DNA of 33,220 bases, from positions 1 through 33,220 of the forward strand of contig CAJOKZ010000008.1 in the NCBI GenBank assembly GCA_905235335.1, in the 5' to 3' direction. This stretch comes from an uncultured Succiniclasticum sp. Lineage in GTDB: Bacteria; Bacillota; Negativicutes; Acidaminococcales; Acidaminococcaceae. The position numbers and the translations under genes are program-made. Under the pieces are notes generated by a model, which saw only the letters and a program-made list of their open reading frames with translations, had not been told where the DNA came from and did no database searches. Position 1 is the first letter of the stretch; every line of letters begins with the position of its first letter. Of this stretch, positions 7,703 through 17,779 are shown one piece after another.

Positions 7703-8857
7703 ATGGATGTAAAAGAAAAAGCATTTGCCTGGGTCGACGCGAATAAAGACGGTATTGTCGAACTTTGGAAACAGATGGTATCGATTGATTCCGGTATCGG
7801 TGTAAAAGAAGGCGGCATGGAGATCGGCAACCTGTGCGCCGGTATTCTGGAAGAACTGGGCTTTACCATCCGCCGTTATCATTTTGAAAAATGCGGCGAT
7901 ACGATTATCGGCGAACGGGGCGACCTTTCCAAACCCTACACCCTGTTACTGGGGCACATCGACACCGTATTCTATGAAGGTGAAGTGGCCAAACGTCCCT
8001 TTACCATTAAAGACGGTAAGGCGTACGGCCCTGGCGTACTGGATATGAAAGGCGGCGACTGCATCGCCCTGTCCGCCCTGCGTGCCCTGAAGGACGCCGG
8101 CTATGATTTCCCCTGCAAGGTGATCTTTGTAGCGGACGAAGAACCGGCCCATATTTTCTCCAATAATCCGGAAGTTATCATGAAGGAAGCGAAAGGCGCC
8201 AAATATTGCTTCAATTTTGAAACCGGGTTCCCGGATCATGACATTACCGTACAGCGGAAAGGCTGCTGGCGTTTCTTTGTGGAAACCTTCGGCCGCGGCT
8301 GCCATGTAGGAAACGATCCGGAAAATGGGCGCAGCGCGATCCTGGAAATGGCCCACAAGATCATCGAGATCGAAAAACTGACGGACTTCTCCAAGAATTA
8401 CAACATTAACGTCGGCACCATCGAAGGCGGTACGGTTGCCAACGCGGCGCCGGCCCACTGCAAGGTGGAATGCGATTTCCGTTATATCAACGAAGCGGAT
8501 CTGGTTGAGATGCGTGAAAAAGTGAAGAAGATCGTCGAGACGGTGTATGTAAAAGACGTAACTACCACCATGTCGGAAAGCTGCGGCTTTGCCGCAATGG
8601 AACGGCTGCCCGGCAACATGGAACTGCTGAAAGTTGCGCAGGAAGTTGCGAAAGAAAACGGCTGGCCGGTTCCCGGTCCGAAACTGTGCGGCGGCGCTTC
8701 CGATGCGGCCTATACCTGCAAGGTCGGCGTTCCGTCCCTGTGTTCCATCGGGGTCGAAGGCCGCCGGAACCATACGGTGGAAGAATGGGCGGATGTTGAC
8801 AGCATGTTCGCGAGAACCAAATTGATCGTGGCGTTGATCCTGAAATTGACAAAATAA
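7703..8857 (+). CDS. M20-family metallohydrolase (CPG2/ArgE/DapE-like), probable N-acyl-amino acid deacylase
   Basis: Di-zinc peptidase/amidohydrolase. Metal and catalytic residues are visible: H85 and D87 in GHIDTV, the bridging D114 in GPGVLDMKGG, the E146-E147 pair in ADEEPAH, an acidic ligand near E173 and the C-terminal His in RRNHTVEEW. The lid/dimerisation domain lies between about residues 185 and 300. The enzyme would hydrolyse an N-acyl or C-terminal amide bond, typically with L-stereospecificity. With racemase homologues on both sides, an N-succinyl/N-acetyl-L-amino acid hydrolase is the natural reading; a carboxypeptidase G2-like activity cannot be excluded. AGAAAGGAG precedes ATG 7703. 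Length 384 aa is normal. Confidence 0.85.
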   Translation: MDVKEKAFAWVDANKDGIVELWKQMVSIDSGIGVKEGGMEIGNLCAGILEELGFTIRRYHFEKCGDTIIGERGDLSKPYTLLLGHIDTVFYEGEVAKRPFTIKDGKAYGPGVLDMKGGDCIALSALRALKDAGYDFPCKVIFVADEEPAHIFSNNPEVIMKEAKGAKYCFNFETGFPDHDITVQRKGCWRFFVETFGRGCHVGNDPENGRSAILEMAHKIIEIEKLTDFSKNYNINVGTIEGGTVANAAPAHCKVECDFRYINEADLVEMREKVKKIVETVYVKDVTTTMSESCGFAAMERLPGNMELLKVAQEVAKENGWPVPGPKLCGGASDAAYTCKVGVPSLCSIGVEGRRNHTVEEWADVDSMFARTKLIVALILKLTK

Positions 8858-8919
8858 TCTGCAGGCCGCATCTTTCTTACTCTGGTTTTTGCCGGTTTAC
8901 AACAGTAACAGTACAGGGC

Positions 8920-8947
8920 GGCGGCAGGAAATCGTTTCTGCCGCGCC
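8920..8947 (+). other. intercistronic hairpin before the second racemase
   Basis: GCGGCAG(G)AAA / TTTCTGCCGC with a TCG loop and one bulged G. No T-tract follows, so it is not a terminator. Such hairpins often stabilise or process operon mRNA. Confidence 0.4.
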
Positions 8948-8978
8948 GATGTTAACATTTTGAAATGAGGTAAACAGT

Positions 8979-10115
8979 ATGAAGATTAAAAAAGTTGTGC
9001 TTCGTGAACTGGAATTAAAACATAAAGTAGGGTTCCGCACGAGTTTTGGCGTAAGCACGGTAAAGAATTTTTCTATTGTGGAAGTGCATGACAGTGACGG
9101 GAATGTTGGGTACGGCGAATGCTCTCCCTTCTTCCGTCCCTGGTACAATGAGGAGACTACCGGCGGCGCCCTGATTATTCTGAAAAATTTCCTGATCCCC
9201 GAGCTGTTTACGTTCGGTGAATTTAAAACACCGGAAGAATTCTGGTTCCATACCGGCTGGATCCGCCGGAACCGCATGGCCCGTTCCGCTGTTGACTGCG
9301 CTTTATGGGAACTGTATTCCAAACAGCAGGGCCTGCCCGAATGGAAAGCGCTGGGCGGCGTGAAGACCGAAGTGGAAGCCGGCGTGTCCCTGGGCATCGA
9401 AAAAACTCCGGACGACCTGTGCCGCACTGTGGAAAAATACATGAAACAGGGGTACCATCGTGTAAAATGCAAAATCGGCCCCGGCCATGACATCCAGTAT
9501 CTGGCGGCGGTCCGGAAACAGTTCGGCGATATCATGCTGATGGCTGACGCCAACTCTGCGTATACGTTGGATGATATTCCGGTATTTAAGGAAATCGACG
9601 ACCTGCACCTGCTGATGATCGAACAGCCGCTGGCCGACAACGATATCGTGGATCACCGCCATCTGCAGGCGGCCATCAAAACCCCCATCTGTCTGGATGA
9701 AAGCATCGATTCCCTGGAAGACGCGCGCCGGGCTATCGAGTTGGGAAGCTGCCGCATCATCAATATCAAGGTGGCCCGCGTGGGAGGTCTGACGGAAGCG
9801 CGCCGGATCCAGAAATACGCAGGCGAACACGGGGTGTTCTCCTGGAGCGGCGGCATGCTGGATGCCGGTATCGCCCGTATGCACAATATCGCGGTGGCCA
9901 CGCTGCCGTACTATGTATATCCCAACGATATTCCCAACAGCGACCGGTATTATGCGGAAGACATCGTGACACCGTCCACCTTTGTGGATAAAAACGCAAA
10001 AATCCAGGTGCCGATGGAAGTGGGCACCGGCTTCAAGCCGAACATGGAAGTCATTGAAAAGGCTACCGTGAACAAATGGGAATATGACAGCGCTCCGAAA
10101 GTAGAAGAAAAATAA
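8979..10115 (+). CDS. NSAR/OSBS-family enolase-superfamily enzyme, probable N-acylamino acid racemase (copy 2)
   Basis: Second enzyme of the same subgroup as the 4770 gene, clearly paralogous but strongly diverged. The catalytic residues are intact: K163/K165 in RVKCKIGPG, D190 (ADAN), E215 (IEQP), D240 (CLDES) and K264 (NIKVAR), with the NSAR-associated Arg at R267. The loop after the barrel differs from copy 1 (SGGMLDAGIARMHN instead of CGGMTELGIGRAQN), and so does the 20s loop (TSFGVSTVKN versus TSFTKFVNRD). Both regions face substrate in this family, so the copies may handle different side chains or acyl groups. TGAGG lies 8 bases before ATG 8979. It is the last gene of the locus, with a good terminator at 10139. 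Confidence 0.85.
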   Translation: MKIKKVVLRELELKHKVGFRTSFGVSTVKNFSIVEVHDSDGNVGYGECSPFFRPWYNEETTGGALIILKNFLIPELFTFGEFKTPEEFWFHTGWIRRNRMARSAVDCALWELYSKQQGLPEWKALGGVKTEVEAGVSLGIEKTPDDLCRTVEKYMKQGYHRVKCKIGPGHDIQYLAAVRKQFGDIMLMADANSAYTLDDIPVFKEIDDLHLLMIEQPLADNDIVDHRHLQAAIKTPICLDESIDSLEDARRAIELGSCRIINIKVARVGGLTEARRIQKYAGEHGVFSWSGGMLDAGIARMHNIAVATLPYYVYPNDIPNSDRYYAEDIVTPSTFVDKNAKIQVPMEVGTGFKPNMEVIEKATVNKWEYDSAPKVEEK

Positions 10116-10138
10116 CCGGATAAGAAGAGCATGACGTA

Positions 10139-10184
10139 ACGGGCTCCCGAACCGGGCAATTCGGTTTTGGGGCCCGTTTTTATT
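10139..10184 (+). terminator. intrinsic terminator of the racemase locus
   Basis: ACGGGCTCC (10139-10147) pairs with GGGGCCCGT (10169-10177, one wobble), followed by TTTTTATTG. An inner CCGAACCGGGC...TTCGG fold sits in the loop. Confidence 0.8.
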
Positions 10185-10228
10185 GTTGCCCGGGGAACCG
10201 TGAAAAATTGGATACTTGTACGCATTGG

Positions 10229-10246
10229 ATGTATACGTGTATACAT
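10229..10246. promoter_or_regulatory. palindromic operator candidate ATGTATACGTGTATACAT
   Basis: Perfect 8-base inverted repeat around a GT centre, ending 12 bases before the -35 of the glycine-riboswitch promoter. The shape (NTGTATAC-N2-GTATACAN) is typical of a dimeric helix-turn-helix regulator such as GntR-type. No regulator gene is nearby. Confidence 0.5.
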
Positions 10247-10258
10247 TCGTAACCCCTC

Positions 10259-10287
10259 TTGATTTTTCGGTTTAAATTGTTTAGAAT
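10259..10287 (+). promoter_or_regulatory. sigma-A promoter of the glycine riboswitch / AGCS transcript
   Basis: TTGATT (10259-10264), a 17-base spacer and TAGAAT (10282-10287). Transcription would start near 10294, just ahead of the first aptamer. Confidence 0.75.
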
Positions 10288-10311
10288 TGTCTCATATTAA
10301 AAAATGAAAAT

Positions 10312-10500
10312 CCGGTGGATGAAACATGCGGAAGAATGCAGGGCCAGCAGGCTTTGCATGCCGAAGGAGTAGCACTCTCAGGCGTTCTGATGAACACGAA
10401 ACTGCATGGGGACACAGCTCTGGAGATACTCATTCGATTGAGAGCCGAAGGTGCAAGGAGAAATCCCAATCTCTCAGGCAAAAGGACAGGGCCGGAAGCA
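10312..10500 (+). promoter_or_regulatory. tandem glycine riboswitch
   Basis: Two consecutive aptamer-like units. The first has GCCGAAGGAGTAG ... CACTCTCAGGC and the second has the very typical GCCGAAGGTGCAAGGAG ... AATCTCTCAGGCAAAAGGAC. The first is more degenerate. Glycine riboswitches commonly control gcv operons or Na+:alanine/glycine symporters; the next gene is such a symporter. A rho-independent terminator at 10557-10596 forms the expression platform. Confidence 0.88.
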
Positions 10501-10556
10501 GGCGCTAATACGTCTGCATGGAAACGTGATCGTGTATTGTGTGATAAAACGAACGT

Positions 10557-10596
10557 AACCGGCCTGTTGGGGATAAAACTCCGGAGGCCGGTTTTT
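10557..10596 (+). terminator. riboswitch expression-platform terminator
   Basis: AACCGGCCT (10557-10565) pairs perfectly with AGGCCGGTT (10585-10593) and runs into a T5 tract. Between it and the symporter start lie about 300 bases with no long gene. A minimal 11-codon frame (10629-10664) behind a GGGAGGA site is possible but unsupported. Confidence 0.85.
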
Positions 10597-10893
10597 AAAT
10601 CCGCGGTTTTCGGGCAGGGAGGAATTGGATGAAGCAAAAAGCGATACGGGATGACAGCGGGTAACGCAGCGCAGGTTCTGTTTATTGCAGCGTGTCAGTG
10701 TTTGAAAAGCAAGCGCAGGCTGAGGCGCTCCGCGCGATTTTCTGCAATGGCGCGGGCGGATGAGTCTGCGGTTACATGAAGGAAAGCCTGATCTGACAGG
10801 TTCTGCCTGGCTGTAAGCGGCAGTCGGATGGATCGGTATTTCCATATATTCCGGAATCATGCCGGAAATTCAGGAGGAAAGAAGGAAAGCAAT

Positions 10894-12318
10894 ATGGATA
10901 TGCAACAAATTAATGCTATCGTCAATGACATTGACAGTTTTGTGTGGGGGCCTGTAATGCTGGTCCTGCTGGTAGGTACCGGCGTGTACCTGACCCTCAA
11001 GTTGAACTTCCGTACCTGGCGGAATCTTCCGTATGCGCTGAAGAGCGTACTGGGAAAAGATGCCCGTACTACCAAACGGGGCCATGGCGATGTTTCACCT
11101 TTCTCAACATTGATGACCGCGCTGGCCGCCACGATCGGTACCGGTAATATCGTAGGTGTGGCCACGGCTATGTTCGCCGGCGGTCCCGGCGCCCTGGTGT
11201 GGATGTGGATCTCCGCCTGCTTCGGCCTGACCAGTAAGTTTGCGGAATGTATGCTGGCTGTAAAATACCGTGAAGTGAATGCCAAAGGCGAAATGGCCGG
11301 TGGTCCCATGTTCACGATGAAGAACGCGCTGGAAAATAAATCCCTGGGAAAAACATTAGGTTTCCTGTTTGCTCTGTTTGCCGTGCTGGCGTCTTTCGGT
11401 ATCGGCAACCTGACACAGGCAAACTCCATCTCCTCCGCGTTGGAGCAGACGTTTGAAATTCCTATCGCGGTAACCGGTATCGGGCTGACCATCCTGTCGC
11501 TGGTTATCATTTTAGGCGGCATCCAGACGATTTCCAAGGTATCTTCTGTACTGGTTCCCTCTATGGCGGTCCTGTATGTAATCGCAGGCCTGGCCGGTAT
11601 TTTAGGTAATTTAAGCGCGATTCCCCAGGGACTGTATCAGATCTTCGTAATGGCGTTCAGTCCTGATGCGGTAAGCGGCGGCGTGCTGGGCACCATTACC
11701 GTCAGCGTAATGAATGCGGTGCGCTTCGGCGTAGCCCGCGGCTGCTTCTCCAACGAAGCCGGTATGGGTTCCGCTGCTATTACGGCGGCTGCCGCCCATA
11801 CAGACGACCCGGTCCGTCAGGGTTACATCAACATGACCGGTACGTTCTTCGATACCATCGTTGTATGCTCCATTACCGGTCTTGTCATCGCTTCCTCCGG
11901 CGTGCTGGGCACTACTGCGGCTGACGGAACCCCGCTGAAGGGCATTGCCCTGACCATTGCGGCATTTGAACGGTTTGTGGGTCCGGCTGGCGGATATATC
12001 GTCTCTATCGGTATCCTGCTGTTCGCCTATTCCACCATCCTCGGTTGGGAATACCACGGTGAAAAGGCGTTTGAATACCTGATGGGAAGCCACAAGTTCA
12101 ATATCATCTACCGCGTGCTGTTCTCCCTGACCGCCTATGTAGGCGCTACCCAGACCCTGGAACTGGTTTGGAACCTGTCCGATATCTTCAATGCGCTGAT
12201 GGCCATCCCCAACCTGATCTGCATGATCATGCTGGCCGATGTTCTGAAGTCTGAAGTGGAACGTTTCCAGCCGATCCTGGAAGCGGAAGAAGAGGCGAAG
12301 AAGGCTGTGGAAGACTGA
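10894..12318 (+). CDS. AGCS-family Na+/H+:alanine or glycine symporter
   Basis: 474-residue polytopic protein of the alanine/glycine:cation symporter family. Family signatures include the ALAATIGTGNIVGVATA segment, GGPGALVWMW, the GGPMFTM loop, and the FGVARGCFSNEAGMGSA segment with the adjacent AAAAHTDDPVRQG. About ten membrane segments are visible, and the C-terminus is acidic and cytosolic. ATG 10894 follows GAAGGAAAG; the longer frame from 10828 has no binding site there and adds non-membrane residues. The upstream tandem glycine riboswitch points to glycine (possibly alanine) as the substrate, and its terminator suggests transcription-level control by intracellular glycine. Confidence 0.92.
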   Translation: MDMQQINAIVNDIDSFVWGPVMLVLLVGTGVYLTLKLNFRTWRNLPYALKSVLGKDARTTKRGHGDVSPFSTLMTALAATIGTGNIVGVATAMFAGGPGALVWMWISACFGLTSKFAECMLAVKYREVNAKGEMAGGPMFTMKNALENKSLGKTLGFLFALFAVLASFGIGNLTQANSISSALEQTFEIPIAVTGIGLTILSLVIILGGIQTISKVSSVLVPSMAVLYVIAGLAGILGNLSAIPQGLYQIFVMAFSPDAVSGGVLGTITVSVMNAVRFGVARGCFSNEAGMGSAAITAAAAHTDDPVRQGYINMTGTFFDTIVVCSITGLVIASSGVLGTTAADGTPLKGIALTIAAFERFVGPAGGYIVSIGILLFAYSTILGWEYHGEKAFEYLMGSHKFNIIYRVLFSLTAYVGATQTLELVWNLSDIFNALMAIPNLICMIMLADVLKSEVERFQPILEAEEEAKKAVED

Positions 12319-12357
12319 TACTCGCAGATTCAGTTAAAATTTCAAAATTTCAACGAG

Positions 12358-12390
12358 GAGGCAGAGGCTTTGGCTTCTGTCTCTTTTTTA
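12358..12390 (+). terminator. intrinsic terminator of the symporter gene
   Basis: GAGGCAGAGGC (12358-12368) pairs with GGCTTCTGTCTC (two wobbles), followed by TTTTTTA. Confidence 0.8.
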
Positions 12391-12572
12391 TCCCGGTTCT
12401 CCTTCTGTTTCAGGATTTTTCGCGGTGACACACGGTTGCTTCTTTGCGAAATTTTTCTGCCGCCCTTCCATATTCTGTTTGCGCTTTGTTTGTGGTAAAA
12501 TAAAGAAGTGGTTCGCATTAAAAACAATAACTTTGCAAATGTTCAATTTTTCATAGATCTTTTGGAGGACCG

Positions 12573-14984
12573 ATGGATACTCTTGCAAACCTGAACCCGC
12601 AGCAGCAGGATGCGGTGGAACATATAAACGGCGCCATGCTGATCCTGGCAGGGGCCGGCAGCGGTAAGACCAAGGTGCTGACCTGCCGGATCGCCCACTT
12701 GCTGGAGCAGGGCGTGCCGCCATATAAAATTTTGGCTATTACCTTTACCAATAAAGCCGCCAAAGAGATGCGTTCCCGGGTGGACGCCATGGTCGGGCCG
12801 GCGGCGAAGGATGTATGGCTTTACACCTTCCATGCTTTCTGTGCCCGCTTCCTGCGGACGGAGGTGGAGGTGCTGGGGACCTATAAAGGGAATTTCGCAA
12901 TTTACGATACGGCGGATCAGAAGAATCTGCTGAAGTCGATTTTGAAGGATATGAACCTGGATGAGAAACGGTTCCCGCCCGCGGCGCTGCAGAACGCTAT
13001 TTCCAATGCAAAGAACCAGATGCAGGGCGCGGCTGAATTTGCCCGGCTGGCAGGGGATTTTTTTGAACAGAAGGCGGCGGAGGTTTACGAATTATACGAG
13101 AAACGGCTGCTGGCCAATAATGCCATGGACTTTGACGATCTGCTGATGCTGACGGTCCGGATCCTGGCAGAATTTCCGGAGGTTCGGGAAAAATACCGGC
13201 AGCGTTTCAGTTATATCATGATCGACGAATACCAGGATACCAACCGGACCCAGTACCTGCTGACCCGTTATCTGGCGGGGGATGAGGGGAACCTGTGCGT
13301 GGTGGGCGACGCGGACCAGAGCATTTACGGCTGGCGGGGCGCGGACATCCATAACATTCTGGATTTTGAAAAAGATTATCCCCAAGCGAGGCTGCTGAAG
13401 CTGGAACAGAATTACCGTTCCACTACTGTAATACTGGATGCAGCCAATGCGGTGATCGAAAATAATACGGGACGCAGGCCGAAAAAGCTGTGGACCCGGA
13501 ACCCCGGGGGCGCCCCGATCACCTATTACAACGCCGCGGACGAGCGGGATGAAGCCCGGTTCGTGGTGGAACAGGCGCAAAAGCTGACCGGCCAGGGGCG
13601 GTTTTCCTACGGGGACATGGCGGTGTTGTACCGTACCAACACGCAGTCCCGCGTATTCGAGGAGATCCTGATCAAAAGCGGTATCAGCTACAACATGGTG
13701 GGCGGCATCAAGTTCTATGACCGGAAGGAGATCCGGGACGTGATGGCGTATCTGAAGCTGCTGTATAATCCCTATGATACACTGAGCCTGCTGCGCATCA
13801 TCAACGTGCCTAAACGCGGGATCGGCCAGGCCACCATCAACAAGATGCAGGATTACGCCAATGCCAAGGGAAAATCATTGTTCGAAGTCATTACCAATGC
13901 GGCAGAAGTGCCGGGGCTGGGACCGCGTTTCACTGCCAGGCTGGAAGAGATGAGCGACGTCCTTTTCGGGCTGATGGACGAGACGGATACGGTTCCGGTG
14001 GAGCAGCTCATCGAAGATGTGATGAACAAGACCGGTTATATGGAAGAACTGCAGGCGGAACAGACGCCCCAGTCGGAAAGCCGGGCGGAGAATCTGAAAG
14101 AACTGATCAGTGTGGCCCGGGATTTCCTGAAGGACGAAGGGGAAGAAAAAACGCTGGCCCATTTTCTGGAACATGTGGCGCTGGTGTCCGATATCGATGA
14201 CGCCCAGCTGGACAACGACCGCATTACCCTGATGACGCTGCATTCCGCCAAAGGGCTGGAATTCCCGGTGGTGTTCCTGGCAGGTATGGAGGAAGGGCTG
14301 TTCCCCCATTCCCGCAGCCTGATGGACGACGAACAGCTGGAAGAAGAACGGCGGCTGTGTTATGTTGGGATCACACGCGCCAAGCAGGTCCTGTATCTGT
14401 CAAGCGCAGGCATGCGCACCATTTACGGCCGGACCAGTCCTTCGGAGCCGTCCCGTTTTCTGGAAGAGATCCCGGACAGCCTGGTGCATGAGTACCGTCG
14501 GGCTTCTGCGGCAGGCGGCGGGTACCGCAATACGGAAGGCTATAAAAGCCGTGGCGGATATGGTTCGTCCGGGTATGGGAGCGGCGTATACGGGCAGGAT
14601 TCATTTCATCACGGCAGATTCGGAAAAGATGCTTATAACGGCGCCGGCAGTGACGAAGAAGGCGGAACGGTTATCGGCGGCGGACGCGGAAAGCGGTATG
14701 TTCCGGTCAGCCGTGTCAGCGCGTCCCTCAGTGACAGGTTTAAAGAAGAAAGCAGGAAGACGCAGGGGCTGTTCAGTAAAGTCCATACGGATTTTGTGCC
14801 GGAAAGACCGGAAGGGACCGCCACGGATTTTGCCATCGGCGACCGGGTGAGCCATAAAAAATGGGGCGAAGGAACCATTGTCAGTGTGAAAAACTCCCCG
14901 GATGGGCAGGAAGTGAAGGTCGCGTTTGCCGGCGCGGGAATCCGCAGCCTGCTGACAAAGTATGCTATGCTGAAAAAATTGTGA
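12573..14984 (+). CDS. pcrA: UvrD/PcrA-type superfamily 1 DNA helicase
   Basis: ATP-dependent 3'-5' helicase for repair and displacement of roadblocks. Walker A AGAGSGKT spans residues 26-33, motif Ia is TFTNKAAKEM, Walker B is MIDEYQDTN, motif III is VVGDADQSIYGWRGAD, motif IV is LEQNYRS, motif V is MTLHSAKGLEFPVVFLAG and motif VI is RRLCYVGITRAK. A long Gly/Tyr/Ser-rich linker (about 655-700) leads to the C-terminal PcrA module (FAIGDRVSHKKWGEGTIVSV), which binds RNA polymerase in relatives. The length of 803 aa is somewhat long because of that linker. TTGGAGG lies 4 bases before ATG 12573. It is followed closely by ligA, the usual Bacillota order. Confidence 0.95.
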   Translation: MDTLANLNPQQQDAVEHINGAMLILAGAGSGKTKVLTCRIAHLLEQGVPPYKILAITFTNKAAKEMRSRVDAMVGPAAKDVWLYTFHAFCARFLRTEVEVLGTYKGNFAIYDTADQKNLLKSILKDMNLDEKRFPPAALQNAISNAKNQMQGAAEFARLAGDFFEQKAAEVYELYEKRLLANNAMDFDDLLMLTVRILAEFPEVREKYRQRFSYIMIDEYQDTNRTQYLLTRYLAGDEGNLCVVGDADQSIYGWRGADIHNILDFEKDYPQARLLKLEQNYRSTTVILDAANAVIENNTGRRPKKLWTRNPGGAPITYYNAADERDEARFVVEQAQKLTGQGRFSYGDMAVLYRTNTQSRVFEEILIKSGISYNMVGGIKFYDRKEIRDVMAYLKLLYNPYDTLSLLRIINVPKRGIGQATINKMQDYANAKGKSLFEVITNAAEVPGLGPRFTARLEEMSDVLFGLMDETDTVPVEQLIEDVMNKTGYMEELQAEQTPQSESRAENLKELISVARDFLKDEGEEKTLAHFLEHVALVSDIDDAQLDNDRITLMTLHSAKGLEFPVVFLAGMEEGLFPHSRSLMDDEQLEEERRLCYVGITRAKQVLYLSSAGMRTIYGRTSPSEPSRFLEEIPDSLVHEYRRASAAGGGYRNTEGYKSRGGYGSSGYGSGVYGQDSFHHGRFGKDAYNGAGSDEEGGTVIGGGRGKRYVPVSRVSASLSDRFKEESRKTQGLFSKVHTDFVPERPEGTATDFAIGDRVSHKKWGEGTIVSVKNSPDGQEVKVAFAGAGIRSLLTKYAMLKKL

Positions 14985-17240
<2,256 letters not shown>

Positions 17241-17350
17241 AACAAAAAAATCAGACGGGCAGTGCCGAGTGCAATGGTCCGGATTGGAAAATCATTGAAA
17301 TAAATCTGTGAAAATGAGGAGATTTCTTTTCCCATATATATAATTTATGT

Positions 17351-17356
17351 TATAAT
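17351..17356 (+). promoter_or_regulatory. -10 element of a probable gatCAB promoter
   Basis: Perfect TATAAT in an AT-rich stretch; no good -35 is visible at 16-18 bases. The interval between ligA and gatC (17241-17477) also holds the attenuator candidate at 17374. Confidence 0.4.
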
Positions 17357-17373
17357 AACATGTATGTTTTTTC

Positions 17374-17421
17374 AGCCTTTGGCCGAAAGGACTGTGGGCC
17401 TATCCTTTTGCGGGGCTTTTT
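17374..17421 (+). terminator. possible leader attenuator ahead of gatC
   Basis: Nested stem AGCC...GGCT enclosing GAAAGGA (17385-17391) / TCCTTTT (17403-17409), followed by a T5 tract. It lies downstream of the TATAAT and upstream of the gatC ribosome binding site, so it would act on the gatCAB leader. Confidence 0.35.
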
Positions 17422-17477
17422 GTTTCCGCGCGGGGAAGGGTTCCGGCGTTTTTAATGAAAAGTAGGATGGTGACGAC

Positions 17478-17765
17478 ATGAAAGTAACGGAAAAAGATGT
17501 AAAATACATCGCTACGCTTTCCCGGCTGGAAATTTCCGAATCGGAAATGCCGAAATTTACGGAACAGTTCAACCAGATTCTGAATTACGCGGATATTCTG
17601 CAAAAGGTAGATACCACCGGTATCGAACCGACCTTCAGTATCCTGCCTTTGTACAACGTGCTGCGGGAGGATGTGCCCCAGGCAGGCGTGACCCACGAGG
17701 AAGCGCTGAAAAACGCGCCGGCTGTGCATAACGACGGATTCAAGGTTCCGCGTGTCATTGAATAA
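17478..17765 (+). CDS. gatC: Asp/Glu-tRNA amidotransferase subunit C
   Basis: 95-residue GatC, the clamp between GatA and GatB in the amidotransferase that converts Glu-tRNA(Gln) (and Asp-tRNA(Asn)) to the amidated form. Typical features are the [16 protein letters not shown] start, an [22 protein letters not shown] helix-turn stretch, and the C-terminal PxVIE end (KVPRVIE). First gene of gatCAB; 14 bases separate it from gatA. AGGATGGTGACGAC precedes ATG 17478. Confidence 0.93.
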   Translation: MKVTEKDVKYIATLSRLEISESEMPKFTEQFNQILNYADILQKVDTTGIEPTFSILPLYNVLREDVPQAGVTHEEALKNAPAVHNDGFKVPRVIE

Positions 17766-17779
17766 AGGGGGCAAGGACT

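Noticed and set aside
10629-10664. 11-codon frame after the glycine riboswitch terminator with a GGGAGGA site
   Set aside because: Too short to support. No regulatory amino acid run is seen.
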